A DNA stretch of 64,000 bases from an uncultured Bacteroides sp. (GCF_963677685.1 NZ_OY782186.1:1426001-1490000); one strand, 5' to 3'. Positions 8,513 to 17,349 are shown, counted from the stretch's first letter. Numbers and translations are program-made. The notes: generated by a model not told the origin, from the sequence alone.

Positions 8513-8825
8513 CAAAAGGTGTCTCGCTGAGATAGGCTTTTAAGGGATGACTAAGTAATCTTTCGCTAACCTCCGTTTATTAATATTACATTCCTCTACC
8601 TCCCTTTGTACTCAAAATAAAGATGATGCTATATTGGCATCTCTTCTACTTCCAGAGTAATACTTCAGATAATGCTGTTCGAGCCTTTTGTTAACTGCAA
8701 GGGGGCAAGGAAAATCACTTCTATTATTGAACTCATTAGCTTAAACTTGATTGCGCATAGTTCTATTTATTTGAAATGAGAATGCGTTAAACTAATGTTA
8801 AATGTATATATTACTTATAATTCGT
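8513..8825. other. Gene-free stretch after IS scar
   Basis: Starts with the IS end-like sequence TTTTAAGGGATGA (about 8539). Otherwise I see no gene, RNA fold or repeat. It leads into the promoter of the TonB receptor operon. Confidence 0.4.
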
Positions 8826-8863
8826 AAATGAAACGGTGTTATCTTTGAAACATTGTTTCATTT
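8826..8863 (+). promoter_or_regulatory. TonB operon promoter with Fur-like 7-1-7 dyad
   Basis: A -7 element TATCTTTG lies at 8840-8847. Overlapping its 3' end is a perfect 7-1-7 palindrome, TGAAACA-T-TGTTTCA (8846-8860). A further half site TGAAAC at 8829-8834 gives a wider inverted repeat AAATGAAAC...GTTTCATTT (8826-8834 and 8855-8863) around the -7 box. TGA-n4-n-n4-TCA in 7-1-7 form is the layout of Fur/Zur/PerR-family boxes, and its position would block transcription. The regulator itself is inferred. Confidence 0.6.
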
Positions 8864-8879
8864 ATTGATTTAGAGGAAT

Positions 8880-8972
8880 ATGATTAATTCAACATATATT
8901 TTGAGAATGCATGGTATAAGGAAAATGCTTGGCATTATTCAGTTGGAGGATTATGATAGTATAATAATATAA
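8880..8972 (+). CDS. Possible 30-aa leader peptide
   Basis: ATG at 8880 preceded by AGAGGA, 30 codons, stop TAA at 8970, ending 10 bp before the TonB receptor start. It reads MINSTYILRMHGIRKMLGII and then LEDYDSIII. It may be a translated leader of the TonB operon. Support is the ribosome site and position only. Confidence 0.3.
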   Translation: MINSTYILRMHGIRKMLGIIQLEDYDSIII

Positions 8973-8982
8973 TGAGGGGTAA

Positions 8983-11352
8983 ATGTCAAAAATGCAGCAA
9001 AGGATGAAAATTTGGGCTTTTATTTGGATACTTTTTCCGGTTTCACTTTGGGCTCAAAATACATGTAGCATGAGGGGGAGAGTGACGGATCAACAGGGAC
9101 AGCCTTTAATTGGGGCATCTGTCTATTTTGCAAAAGAAAAAACTGGGACAACAGCCGGATCTGACGGGCAGTTTGTGTTGAACGGATTGCGTAAGGGGAG
9201 GCATGTGGTTACGGTGTCATTTTTAGGATATCAGTCGTTAATAGATACAGTAGCCATCAATCAAAATATTTTTCGGACATATAAGTTAAAGTTAAAACTG
9301 AATGAACTATCTGAGGTTGTAGTGACTGAAAATACGCCTTATGGGCGTAATGCTCAAAGTGTACTCCCTTTACAAGTTGTTGATAGTAAATTTATACGCT
9401 CAAATTTATCGGGTAGCTTAATGCAAACTCTTAGCCGTCTGCCGGGAGTCAGTACTATTGACATCGGTTCGGGACAATCAAAGCCTGTAATCCGTGGTTT
9501 AGGTTTTATGCGGGTGGTAGTGGCTGAAAATGGAATAAAACATGAGGCACAGGAGTGGGGCAATGATCACGGACTGGAGATTGATCAGTTTGGTGTGGAG
9601 CGAGTGGAGGTAGTTAAAGGACCTGCCTCATTAATGTATGGATCTAATGCTATTGGGGGAGTGATTGATCTGAAACAGATTTCAACGCCTGAAAGAAACT
9701 CTACAGGAGGTACGTTATTACTTAATACGCAGACTAATAGTGATTTATATGGTGGGTCGATTAAGTTTTACAAGAGATTTAATCGTTTGTATTTTAGATC
9801 ATATTTTACTTATAAAGATTATGGAGATTACAAGATACCGACTGATAGTATCTCGTATATGACTTATAATATTAGGTTGAAAGATCGAAGACTACGAAAT
9901 TCTGCGGGGTATGAACGGAATGGGAAACTGGTAGCAGGCTGGTTGGGAAAGAATTTTAGCACGCATTTGAGTGTGAGTGATAATTTCTCGAAAAGTGGCT
10001 TCTTTGCTAATGCTCACGGACTGGAAATTAGAACTTCTGCCATTGATTATGATCATTCTGCGCATGATATTGATCTGCCTTCGCAACAAGTGAACCACTT
10101 GAAAGTGATTAGTAATACTTTGGGGAAGATTGGAAACTATAAATGGAACTTGGATTTGGGCTATCAACATAATAGAAGAAAAGAATTTTCAGAGGCTGTG
10201 GCTCACGGGTATATGCCTATTCCTCCTGATTCGTTAGAACGCTTATATGATAAGCGTACGTATACAGCGAATATGAAAGTGGAAATGCCATTATGGGGCA
10301 AGCATAATTTGGTTGGAGGAGCTAATACAGAGCAACAACATAATGAAATAGGGGGATGGGGATTTCTTTTTCCAGAGTTTGATATGCAAACTGCCGGATT
10401 GTTTTTGTATGATAATGTGAGTGTTTCGGATGCTTGGAAATTGCATGCCGGTGCACGCTTCGATTTGGGAAAATTAAAAACCAAAGCTTATTACGATTGG
10501 TATACTACTCCCCAATCAGATGGTTCTGAGGCTTATCTACAACGAGCCGAACAATTAAATCGGGTTTATAGGGATTTTAGTTGGGCTGTGGGAGTGGTTT
10601 ATAATCAAGATGGACTGACTTTGAAGGCTAATGTGGGAAAGAGTTTTCGTATGCCAACGGCTAAGGAATTGGCTTCTAATGGCATAAATTATCACATGTA
10701 TCGTTATGAGAAGGGCGATGCTTCCTTGAAGGCTGAAAGTTCTTATCAGCTTGATTTGGGAATAATGATTAAAAAAGAAAAATGGTATGTTGAAGTGAGT
10801 CCATTTATTAATTATTTCTCTAATTATATTTATTTGAATCCCACTTCAGATTATTACGAGGCGCAGCAGATTTATAATTTCTCTCAAAGTAAGGTGTACA
10901 GGTTGGGAGGCGAACTCCTGATTACTTATGATTTGACTCCAAAAATAAACTTATCGGCTGATGCTGAATATATTTATTCTGAACAATTATCGGGCATGAA
11001 GAAGGGGTATACGTTGCCTTTTTCACCACCTCCCGTTGTAAATCTGGCTGTAGATTATAAATTTCCGGAATGGGGAATGTTGCATAAGCCTATTCTTGGA
11101 ATTGATGTTAAACTGGCAGCTAAACAAAACCGGATTGTGCCGCCTGAAAAGAAAACAGCTGGTTATGGATTGCTGAATTTGAGGGCGGGAAGTGAGATCA
11201 AGCTAGGTGCACTAAAAATGGAATTAGACGTTCAACTAAATAATGTTTTGGATAAAAAGTATTATGATCATACTAGTTATTATCGGTTGATAGAGGTGCC
11301 TGGAGTGGGGAGAAATTTAATTGTGATGTTGCAAATACCATTTGGTAATTAA
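8983..11352 (+). CDS. TonB-dependent outer-membrane receptor, probable metal uptake
   Basis: A 789-aa protein: signal peptide (about 1-24, ending WAQN), carboxypeptidase-regulatory-like beta-sandwich (28-105, GRVTDQQGQPLIGASVYF), plug (about 115-235, with RLPGVSTIDIGSGQSKPVIRG and VERVEVVKGPASLMYGSNAIGGVID) and a 22-strand barrel to the C-terminal aromatic region. The receptor imports a ligand across the outer membrane with TonB energy. The plug stretch around EWGNDHGLEIDQFG resembles zinc/haem-type receptors such as ZnuD. Downstream come two His-containing DUF4625 lipoproteins, and a Fur-like box lies on the promoter. Metal uptake is therefore the best guess, not proven. Start at 8983 or at the Met at 9004; both give an intact signal peptide. 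Confidence 0.88.
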   Translation: MSKMQQRMKIWAFIWILFPVSLWAQNTCSMRGRVTDQQGQPLIGASVYFAKEKTGTTAGSDGQFVLNGLRKGRHVVTVSFLGYQSLIDTVAINQNIFRTYKLKLKLNELSEVVVTENTPYGRNAQSVLPLQVVDSKFIRSNLSGSLMQTLSRLPGVSTIDIGSGQSKPVIRGLGFMRVVVAENGIKHEAQEWGNDHGLEIDQFGVERVEVVKGPASLMYGSNAIGGVIDLKQISTPERNSTGGTLLLNTQTNSDLYGGSIKFYKRFNRLYFRSYFTYKDYGDYKIPTDSISYMTYNIRLKDRRLRNSAGYERNGKLVAGWLGKNFSTHLSVSDNFSKSGFFANAHGLEIRTSAIDYDHSAHDIDLPSQQVNHLKVISNTLGKIGNYKWNLDLGYQHNRRKEFSEAVAHGYMPIPPDSLERLYDKRTYTANMKVEMPLWGKHNLVGGANTEQQHNEIGGWGFLFPEFDMQTAGLFLYDNVSVSDAWKLHAGARFDLGKLKTKAYYDWYTTPQSDGSEAYLQRAEQLNRVYRDFSWAVGVVYNQDGLTLKANVGKSFRMPTAKELASNGINYHMYRYEKGDASLKAESSYQLDLGIMIKKEKWYVEVSPFINYFSNYIYLNPTSDYYEAQQIYNFSQSKVYRLGGELLITYDLTPKINLSADAEYIYSEQLSGMKKGYTLPFSPPPVVNLAVDYKFPEWGMLHKPILGIDVKLAAKQNRIVPPEKKTAGYGLLNLRAGSEIKLGALKMELDVQLNNVLDKKYYDHTSYYRLIEVPGVGRNLIVMLQIPFGN

Positions 11353-11367
11353 TTTGAGGATATTGAT

Positions 11368-11691
11368 TTGAAAAGAATACGTCAGCATATTGTTTGCCTG
11401 AGTTATATTTGGTTACTTTCATGCTCTTCTATGCTATTGGTGCTACCCCTTCATTTTTGGGTAAAAGATCATAGTATAGAAGAAAAATGTTATGAAGATA
11501 AGTGCAATGTGACAAATGGAGATCTATGTGCTATTTGTAATTTTAATCTTTATATAACGACTGCATGGCACTATTCTAATGTATTGTTGAAACGTATTGA
11601 CTGGTTACTCTTTGTGAGGTCAATGGGTATAAAAAAGGTAATTTTTTGTGTTACAGGTGTATATATTTCTCTTAGGGCGCCTCCCTTTTAA
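11368..11691 (+). CDS. Small Cys-rich membrane-anchored protein of TonB operon
   Basis: A 107-aa protein starting at TTG (11368) with GAGGA 10 bp upstream, 15 bp after the receptor gene. It has an N-terminal hydrophobic segment (about 8-30) with LLSCSS, a short middle part with four cysteines (CYEDKCNVTNGDLCAIC) and a second hydrophobic stretch near the C-terminus (about 82-98). I do not recognise the family. The cysteine cluster could bind metal, which would fit the operon. It is clearly positioned between the receptor and the DUF4625 genes, so co-expression is likely. Confidence 0.6.
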   Translation: MKRIRQHIVCLSYIWLLSCSSMLLVLPLHFWVKDHSIEEKCYEDKCNVTNGDLCAICNFNLYITTAWHYSNVLLKRIDWLLFVRSMGIKKVIFCVTGVYISLRAPPF

Positions 11692-11757
11692 TTCTGCTAA
11701 AAAAATATCGTTTATTCTCTTTGTATTTATCCACATTTATATAAAAAAAAGATTCTT

Positions 11758-12582
11758 ATGAAATTAGATATAAAAACATTGCTTTCTATCTGTGTTATGT
11801 CATTATTGTTCTTTTCTTGTAGTGATGATGATGATGATGTGAAAGCCCCATCTATCGGTAGTATTGAAATTGGAGTTGGTAACTCCAGAACGGGATATGT
11901 AGGAGCTGACCTGCATGTTGAAGCAGAGGTTTTAGCACCAGGACTTATTGACAACATATGGCTGGTTATTCATCAGGAGAATGAAGAGGAAGCTGTTACC
12001 AAATCTGAGGCTTGGGTATTGGATAAGGTTTTTACAGGAGTATATGCTAATGTTAAAAATGCAACTTTCCATGAACACGTTGATATTCCTACTACAGCTT
12101 TAGCTGGTACTTATCATTTACATTTGTATGTAACTGACAAACTAGGAAATCAAACCATGTCTGAAGAAGAATTTACTGTGAAAGCCCCGATTGCCGATAA
12201 CAAATTACCTAATATAACCATTGGAACAGCCCCTGCACAGAATAAGGTATTTACTAATGGTGAGAAGATTAGTATTACCGGAAATGTTTCGGATGTGTTA
12301 GGACTTTCGGGTATCTATATTGGATTGGTAAAAACGAGCGACGCGCTAGCGGATGCTTCTGTGAATGCCACAAACTCTATAACGTTGCTTCATACTCATA
12401 ATTTTACAGATCCTAAGGCGTATACTTTTTCGGCTAGTATAACTGTAGGAGCTGCTATGGACAACAATATTGTTCCCAAAAAAGTGAGTTGGTCAGCTGG
12501 GGATTATTATATTTTAGTGAAAGTACCGGGTATTGACGGAGAAGTAGGCTTTTCAGCTCATTATCCTATTAAAATTCAATAA
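11758..12582 (+). CDS. DUF4625 lipoprotein (two-domain)
   Basis: A 274-aa lipoprotein with signal peptide and lipobox (LLFFSC, Cys at about 21) followed by an acidic SDDDDD linker typical of surface-exposed Bacteroides lipoproteins. Two similar DUF4625-type beta-sandwich repeats follow (about 30-140 and 150-274). The first ends with GTYHLHLYVTDKLGNQT. Histidines cluster at the equivalent spots (HEHVDIP, LLHTHNF), which could be metal ligands. The gene follows the TonB receptor and precedes a shorter paralogue, so it may be a surface partner of the receptor. DUF4625 has no known biochemical role. Confidence 0.8.
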   Translation: MKLDIKTLLSICVMSLLFFSCSDDDDDVKAPSIGSIEIGVGNSRTGYVGADLHVEAEVLAPGLIDNIWLVIHQENEEEAVTKSEAWVLDKVFTGVYANVKNATFHEHVDIPTTALAGTYHLHLYVTDKLGNQTMSEEEFTVKAPIADNKLPNITIGTAPAQNKVFTNGEKISITGNVSDVLGLSGIYIGLVKTSDALADASVNATNSITLLHTHNFTDPKAYTFSASITVGAAMDNNIVPKKVSWSAGDYYILVKVPGIDGEVGFSAHYPIKIQ

Positions 12583-12593
12583 TTAGTTTCATG

Positions 12594-12619
12594 CAGACCA
12601 TCTGTAATATGATGGTCTG
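12594..12619 (+). terminator. Hairpin between the two DUF4625 genes
   Basis: CAGACCATC (12594-12602) pairs with GATGGTCTG (12611-12619), loop 8. No T-run follows, so it may stabilise or attenuate the mRNA rather than stop it. Confidence 0.4.
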
Positions 12620-12639
12620 TATGAGAAATATCATTTTAT

Positions 12640-13113
12640 ATGAAAAAATATCATTTTGTCTTATATCTGCTTTTTATGTCTGTAATGGTAGCATGCAGTG
12701 ATTCTGATAAGGATGATGAAGTGCCAATTATTGATATGACAGTGGAAAATGCTTTTCCGCAAAATTGTGTAGCGGTGTTTAAAGGAGAGACTTTTGTGTT
12801 TAAAGCACGATTAATCGATAATGTAGAGTTAGGCTCATACAGCATTGAAATGCATAATAATTTTGATCATCACACTCATAGTACTTCTATTACAGAGTGT
12901 GACCTTGATCCGGTGAAAACGCCTGTTAATCCGCTTTATTTTGTTAATGAATATACCATTCCGGCGGGACAGGTTGATTATATCGCGACGCAGAACATTA
13001 CAATACCTACAGATGTAGATGCAGGTGATTATCATTTTATGTTGCGAGTTACTGATAAGGGAGGATGGCAAACTTTTGAAGGAATAAGCCTGAAAATTGT
13101 TGAACGGGAATAG
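12640..13113 (+). CDS. DUF4625 lipoprotein (single-domain)
   Basis: A 157-aa paralogue of the second half of the preceding protein. The signal peptide ends at MVACSDSDKDDE (lipobox Cys about 19), then one beta-sandwich domain follows with HNNFDHHTHSTS and the closing motif GDYHFMLRVTDKGGWQTFEGISL. The HNNFDHHTH stretch gives five histidines in nine residues, a likely metal-binding loop. It is the last gene of the TonB operon and is followed by a strong hairpin at 13135. Confidence 0.8.
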   Translation: MKKYHFVLYLLFMSVMVACSDSDKDDEVPIIDMTVENAFPQNCVAVFKGETFVFKARLIDNVELGSYSIEMHNNFDHHTHSTSITECDLDPVKTPVNPLYFVNEYTIPAGQVDYIATQNITIPTDVDAGDYHFMLRVTDKGGWQTFEGISLKIVERE

Positions 13114-13134
13114 AAAAGGATTCTCAAACATTAT

Positions 13135-13176
13135 ATCTGCAAGACTTATGAGCTAAAATCACTAAGTCTTGCAGAT
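13135..13176 (+). terminator. 13-bp stem after the TonB operon
   Basis: ATCTGCAAGACTT (13135-13147) pairs perfectly with AAGTCTTGCAGAT (13164-13176). It lies between convergent operons (13113 on + and 13243 on -). The T-run is weak. Confidence 0.6.
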
Positions 13177-13242
13177 TATTAATAATGAATAGCTACTAAT
13201 TTGTCATTGATCACCTTATGTACACTCTTACTTTTTGTGTGA

Positions 13243-14352
13243 TTAAAGCTTTTTCCCCTCATGCTCGTCAACGAGCTTATTCAGCCTTTCTAGCATCTCG
13301 GTATCATAGCCGATGAACTTCTCAATGATTATTCCATCTTTATCAATTAAAAAAGATGTTGGGATGGCTTGAACTTGATATTGCGTCTTGATTTTCCCAT
13401 TGACGCCTGACAAGTCGGACACATTATGCCATGTGATGCTATCGGCTTCTGTTGCTATGTCCCAGTATTTCCGGCTTTTGTCAATGGAGAAGCTGACTAA
13501 TGCTAAACCTTTAGGCAATTCTTTAGAGCTTTTACTTAGCAATTTATTCTCCATACGACAAGGACCGCAACCGGCACTCCAGAATGAGAGATAGATATAT
13601 TGTCCTTTCAGGGAAGATAAGGAGAAATCGTTCCCTTTTATGTCTTTTACTGTAAAGTCAATGAAAGGTTTGCCTTTTTCTGCAAGTTCTTCGTAAAGGT
13701 GGATTTTAAGAGATTTACCACGACGTGTTTCTTGAAGTTCGGGCGGTAAATTCTTGTAGATTGATTTAAGTGTGTCTTTAGGAATGCTCATCCTGTTGGA
13801 ATAGAGGATATCTACTCCTAAATAGCTGTTTGGATGATTTTTGGCATAAGAGATGTAGTTGTTTTGTATAATTGTATTAGTCTCATCAAGTGTCTTTATT
13901 AATCTACTCTTTTGGTCTTCATTGGTGTACAGGTTATTCAGCAAGCTATCAAGCGCACTATAATAAATAATCTTGTTTGGTTGTTGTATCTTACTGAGCT
14001 CGTTTTGCAACTCTTGCTCTTTACCGCCTTTAATCTTAGAATTCTGGTGCATCTCTTTGAGTGGAGAGTTGAAGGTAAACTCTGTATTCTCCATTTGAAT
14101 AATGGAATATTCATCTTTGCACTTTATCCAGCATTCCCTTGGATAGTCAACCGAACCTTTTAAGATGAAATTTCCGCCTTTTGAGACTGCCGAATCAATA
14201 TACATTCCCTGGTCAAGATCATACAGTTTCACCCAAGTGCCATCTTCTATTCCGTCAATATGTCCTTTGACTATAAAACCGTCTTTTAAACTAAAACTGG
14301 CTAAAATCATTGTGAGGACTACTAGTCCAAGTGTGTTTACTTTCTTTTTCAT
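13243..14352 (-). CDS. Thioredoxin-fold protein with DUF4369 domain (TlpA-like)
   Basis: A 369-aa exported protein with a signal peptide or anchor at 1-22, an N-terminal DUF4369-like domain (about 25-120, FIVKGHIDGIEDGTWVKLYD) and a helical linker. The C-terminal AhpC/TSA-type thioredoxin domain (about 228-369) carries FIDFTVKDIKGNDFSLSSL and the redox motif CGPC in WSAGCGPCRMENK. Such proteins act as periplasmic disulfide or cytochrome-maturation reductases; the substrate is unknown. It is transcribed away from the DUF4625 genes and lies downstream of a regulator pair on the same strand, but a terminator at 14436-14477 separates them. Confidence 0.85.
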   Translation of the reverse strand: MKKKVNTLGLVVLTMILASFSLKDGFIVKGHIDGIEDGTWVKLYDLDQGMYIDSAVSKGGNFILKGSVDYPRECWIKCKDEYSIIQMENTEFTFNSPLKEMHQNSKIKGGKEQELQNELSKIQQPNKIIYYSALDSLLNNLYTNEDQKSRLIKTLDETNTIIQNNYISYAKNHPNSYLGVDILYSNRMSIPKDTLKSIYKNLPPELQETRRGKSLKIHLYEELAEKGKPFIDFTVKDIKGNDFSLSSLKGQYIYLSFWSAGCGPCRMENKLLSKSSKELPKGLALVSFSIDKSRKYWDIATEADSITWHNVSDLSGVNGKIKTQYQVQAIPTSFLIDKDGIIIEKFIGYDTEMLERLNKLVDEHEGKKL

Positions 14353-14435
14353 GTTTATGATTTATTTAAGGTGAAATTTATTGTGTAAATATATAAACAT
14401 TTTTTTGAAAAAAGGTGGTTGTTTAGTAAAAAAAG

Positions 14436-14477
14436 AAGCTGATTATCAGAATTGAAAGAATCCTTGATAATCAGCTT
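14436..14477 (-). terminator. Rho-independent terminator of the blaR1-like gene
   Basis: Minus-strand stem AAGCTGATTATCA (14477-14465) with TGATAATCAGCTT (14448-14436), followed on that strand by CTTTTTTTA. It ends the leftward BlaI/BlaR1-like operon. Confidence 0.85.
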
Positions 14478-14541
14478 ACTCTGTTTCGCCTGTTCTTATC
14501 GAACGGGTGTTTATTCTATACCGCTTTTTCGCAGTCTGTTT

Positions 14542-16035
14542 TTACTTCTTTTTGAAGAAATCTTTCGCCTTGCCCGACTTGGTGGTTATTTCTATTACTG
14601 CGTTGTCGGAATCCTTCTTATTTACATTGACGCTCTTGATCTGATCCGGACTTAGTTCTAATTTATTATACTCTTTGGCAGTCATCTCTTTACCGTCTAC
14701 ATAGTAAGTTGCCGGACCGTCTTCCACTACGCTTGGTCCAATGCCTAAGAAGAAAGATTTCTCTTTATTGGTATACTTTTTCTTTTCGCTTGTACTCTTC
14801 TTTAGCTGAATCTGAATTACGCCGTTCTTTCCTTTGTCCCCATATACTGTTGTGGCACTGTTGCCTTTGAGTACATTTATTGAGGCAATGTTTTCAGGAT
14901 CGATGGCTTTGAGTGCTTCGTAAGAGATCTCTTTATCATTGACGATTACTAATGGTTTTGAGCCAACCTGCATGGATTTTAGATTTTTCTTTGCAGATTT
15001 TTTCTTTCCAGAGAAGAATGCGGCAACGTCCGAACTTTCCTTCTTCACATCTTGCTGAGTGATACTCTGTTCGGGTTGAGCATTTTTAACGATCTTGTTT
15101 TCTACAACTGAAGTTAAATCGCTAACTTTGATAGCTGAAATATCGTTTAACTCATTCGATACTTCCGGGCTTGCAAAAGCGGTGATAGCGATAGCTGCTA
15201 CAGGTAGCACATAGAGGCTTTTTAACCGTGCCCACGGATTTGATTTTTCTTTTAACATCATAGTGATACGTTTTTTAAGTTTACTGTGATTAAAGCTGTT
15301 GGCCATAGAGTAGAGCCTTGTGCCGACAGCTTTTTTAATTAATAATAGTTGATATTGTTTTGCGTCGACGCCTTGATTGATAACGGTCTCATCTGCCTCG
15401 TATTCATGAATGTTTTGCAACTCTTGTTTAATGAGCCACGCGGCAGGGTTGAACCATTGGAAACATGCGCAGATCTCTGTTACCAGTAGATCCCATGAAT
15501 GATAATTGCGGATATGGGCTTCTTCGTGAATTAAGATTTCCCGACTACTTTCACTGTTTAAATCGTCCTCGGAGATAAAGATGTAGTTCATCCAACTGAA
15601 CGGGGAGATCTCTTTGGTGTGCACCAACAAGATTATTTTATCGGAGAGCATCACCTGTCTGGCTTTTCTTTGCAACATAAACAGGCGGATGAGGGAGTAG
15701 ATGTGATGGCACACAAAGAATAGAAATCCGATCAGATAAATGATTAAAACGATTTGAGACCAGGAGATGCCTGTCTCCTCGGATGATGATGTGATGTTTA
15801 TCTTATCGGCCATCATCATAAGTTGCTCTAGTGTTAATACCGTTTGTTGCACTTCGTTGTGCGCGGTGACTGCGGCTGCGGCAAAGGGTAGTGCCAGTGA
15901 TAGCAGCAGGATGAACAGGAGAGAGATTCGGTTAAAACGGTAGAAGGTCTCTTTGCTTAGCAAGAGTCTGTAAAAAAGGTAGAACAATGCCATGCAAACT
16001 GCCGATTTCAATATGTAGACAAAGAAGATTCCCAT
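14542..16035 (-). CDS. BlaR1-like M56 metallopeptidase with TonB-plug-like tail
   Basis: A 497-aa membrane protein. Residues 1-120 hold three hydrophobic segments, 121-290 a cytoplasmic M56 zinc protease domain with HEEAH (170-174) and the downstream HEYEADE glutamate, and another membrane segment near 275-290. BlaR1/MecR1-type proteins cleave a BlaI-type repressor. Instead of a penicillin-binding sensor domain, the C-terminus has plug-like segments (PENIASINVLKGNSATTVYG, about 355-375, and SPDQIKSVNVNKKDS near 475). This variant occurs in Bacteroidetes; its signal is unknown. The repressor gene lies 30 bp upstream on the same strand, so the two form a regulatory pair. Confidence 0.85.
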   Translation of the reverse strand: MGIFFVYILKSAVCMALFYLFYRLLLSKETFYRFNRISLLFILLLSLALPFAAAAVTAHNEVQQTVLTLEQLMMMADKINITSSSEETGISWSQIVLIIYLIGFLFFVCHHIYSLIRLFMLQRKARQVMLSDKIILLVHTKEISPFSWMNYIFISEDDLNSESSREILIHEEAHIRNYHSWDLLVTEICACFQWFNPAAWLIKQELQNIHEYEADETVINQGVDAKQYQLLLIKKAVGTRLYSMANSFNHSKLKKRITMMLKEKSNPWARLKSLYVLPVAAIAITAFASPEVSNELNDISAIKVSDLTSVVENKIVKNAQPEQSITQQDVKKESSDVAAFFSGKKKSAKKNLKSMQVGSKPLVIVNDKEISYEALKAIDPENIASINVLKGNSATTVYGDKGKNGVIQIQLKKSTSEKKKYTNKEKSFFLGIGPSVVEDGPATYYVDGKEMTAKEYNKLELSPDQIKSVNVNKKDSDNAVIEITTKSGKAKDFFKKK

Positions 16036-16065
16036 ACTTTTTTATTTTGAGTTAAGTTTCCTATT

Positions 16066-16431
16066 TCATTTTTTATGAGCTTCTTCTACTTCATTTATCA
16101 GCTTTTTCAGTTCATCGAGAGAGATCTCTTCTTCTTTGACTAAAGAAGAAACAACTCTTAAATAAGAATTACCGAAATATTTGTTGATAACGTTCTTGAG
16201 CGTTCCGTTGCGAAACTCTTCTTCGCTTATGGCAGCATAATATTGATAGGTGTTGCCAAAGGCTTTATGTTGCAGGTAACCTTTCTCTTCTAACCCTCTG
16301 ACGATGGTCGACAGGGTGTTGAAATGGGGTTTGGGATCGTCGTAAAAAGCGAGTATCTCTTTCACGAACAGGGCTCCTTTCGTCCAGAAATAGCCCATTA
16401 TTTCTTCTTCTTTACTTGTTAGTCCTTTCAT
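16066..16431 (-). CDS. BlaI/MecI/CopY-family transcriptional repressor
   Basis: A 121-aa protein with the full winged-helix pattern: LTSKEEEIMGYFWTKGALFVKEIL, PHFNTLSTIVRGLEEKGYLQHKA and YYAAISEEEF. BlaI-type repressors bind dyads as dimers and are inactivated by the paired M56 protease. Its partner is the next gene downstream (14542-16035). Three tandem AACTA...TAGTT dyads directly upstream (16458-16518) are the probable autoregulatory operators. Length equals the family norm. Confidence 0.9.
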   Translation of the reverse strand: MKGLTSKEEEIMGYFWTKGALFVKEILAFYDDPKPHFNTLSTIVRGLEEKGYLQHKAFGNTYQYYAAISEEEFRNGTLKNVINKYFGNSYLRVVSSLVKEEEISLDELKKLINEVEEAHKK

Positions 16432-16457
16432 TGCTTTCTTCTATTGTTATCGCAAAT

Positions 16458-16518
16458 AACTATAAAAAATAGTTTATGAACTAATTTTTATAGTTAAATA
16501 GAACTAAAAAGTATAGTT
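16458..16518 (-). promoter_or_regulatory. Three tandem BlaI-type operator dyads
   Basis: AACTAT-AAAAA-ATAGTT (16458-16474), AACTA-n7-TAGTT (16479-16495) and AACTA-n7-TAGTT (16502-16518) lie in the 105 bp upstream of the blaI-like gene, spaced about 21-23 bp, two helical turns. The next gene upstream (16537-17349) is on the same strand. Position and symmetry suggest operators of the adjacent repressor. Confidence 0.65.
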
Positions 16519-16536
16519 TGTCTGCTTTTTTGCTCT

Positions 16537-17349
16537 TTATTCGGTCACTACACCAAAGAAACCTACTCCTGTTGTATGCAGCGTAGCGGTTGCTTTTAGT
16601 ATTTTAGGGTTGGTGAGGTGACTGTAATCAGAGGTAAAATCGTGCATGAGGTCGATCTGTTGTGTCATGTTGAGCACAGTAGATAATGTGATTTTTTTGT
16701 TTGCTTTTAGTTGATAGGTTATTGTTTTACTGTTATACGTTAGAGCGATGGAGCTAGTGTTTATATCTCCATTCCAATTATACTTAAAGGTACCTTCTAA
16801 TTTGTCATCTACTTTTTCCGGATTGGCATGGAACGTGAATGTTCCTTCTGTTTCTGTGGTATAGGTAAATTGGAACAATCCGCCCGAAGGGAGCATTTCG
16901 CTGAGCATCTCAGCTTTGATTCGGTCTATCTCAGCTTGATCCTCGGCTGTTGGGTTTTCAATCTGAACTTCCGCATCGCACTGCTCTATGTTGCAAAGGG
17001 CTTTTTTGGTGTAAATGGTTATGTCAAGCGAGGCAGTTCTTCTTTGGCTGTCTGTTACGGTGATTGTGGTACTTCCCGCTTTCTTTCCTTTGATGCTGAT
17101 AGTAGAATTGCTTTTTATATTCGCTGTTGCTATCTCTTCATCATTAGACTGAACAGTATAGCCTCCGTCGGTATTCTGAATGCTGAGCAACACTTCGCCT
17201 ACGGAAGTAGTGCGTACATAGATAACTTCTTTGGAACTAAGATAGAATCGGATATTATTTTCGTCGTCATCATTGCTGCTGCATGCAACGACATGGAGTG
17301 CTAACAATATGAGTGTTAGCATGTTGTAGAATAGTTTAGAATGTTTCAT
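16537..17349 (-). CDS. Lipoprotein with Ig-like domain
   Basis: About 270 aa from the Met at 17349 (an upstream Met at 17367 is also possible). The signal peptide ends in HVVACSSNDDDEN (lipobox plus acidic linker). Residues about 30-110 resemble a bacterial Ig-like (BIG2) domain: SNDEEIATANIKSNSTISIKGKKAGSTTITVTD in shorter blocks. The rest is beta-rich without a family I know. It probably sits on the cell surface. It lies upstream of the BlaI operators on the same strand, with only about 105 bp between, so whether it shares their control is unclear. Confidence 0.7.
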   Translation of the reverse strand: MKHSKLFYNMLTLILLALHVVACSSNDDDENNIRFYLSSKEVIYVRTTSVGEVLLSIQNTDGGYTVQSNDEEIATANIKSNSTISIKGKKAGSTTITVTDSQRRTASLDITIYTKKALCNIEQCDAEVQIENPTAEDQAEIDRIKAEMLSEMLPSGGLFQFTYTTETEGTFTFHANPEKVDDKLEGTFKYNWNGDINTSSIALTYNSKTITYQLKANKKITLSTVLNMTQQIDLMHDFTSDYSHLTNPKILKATATLHTTGVGFFGVVTE

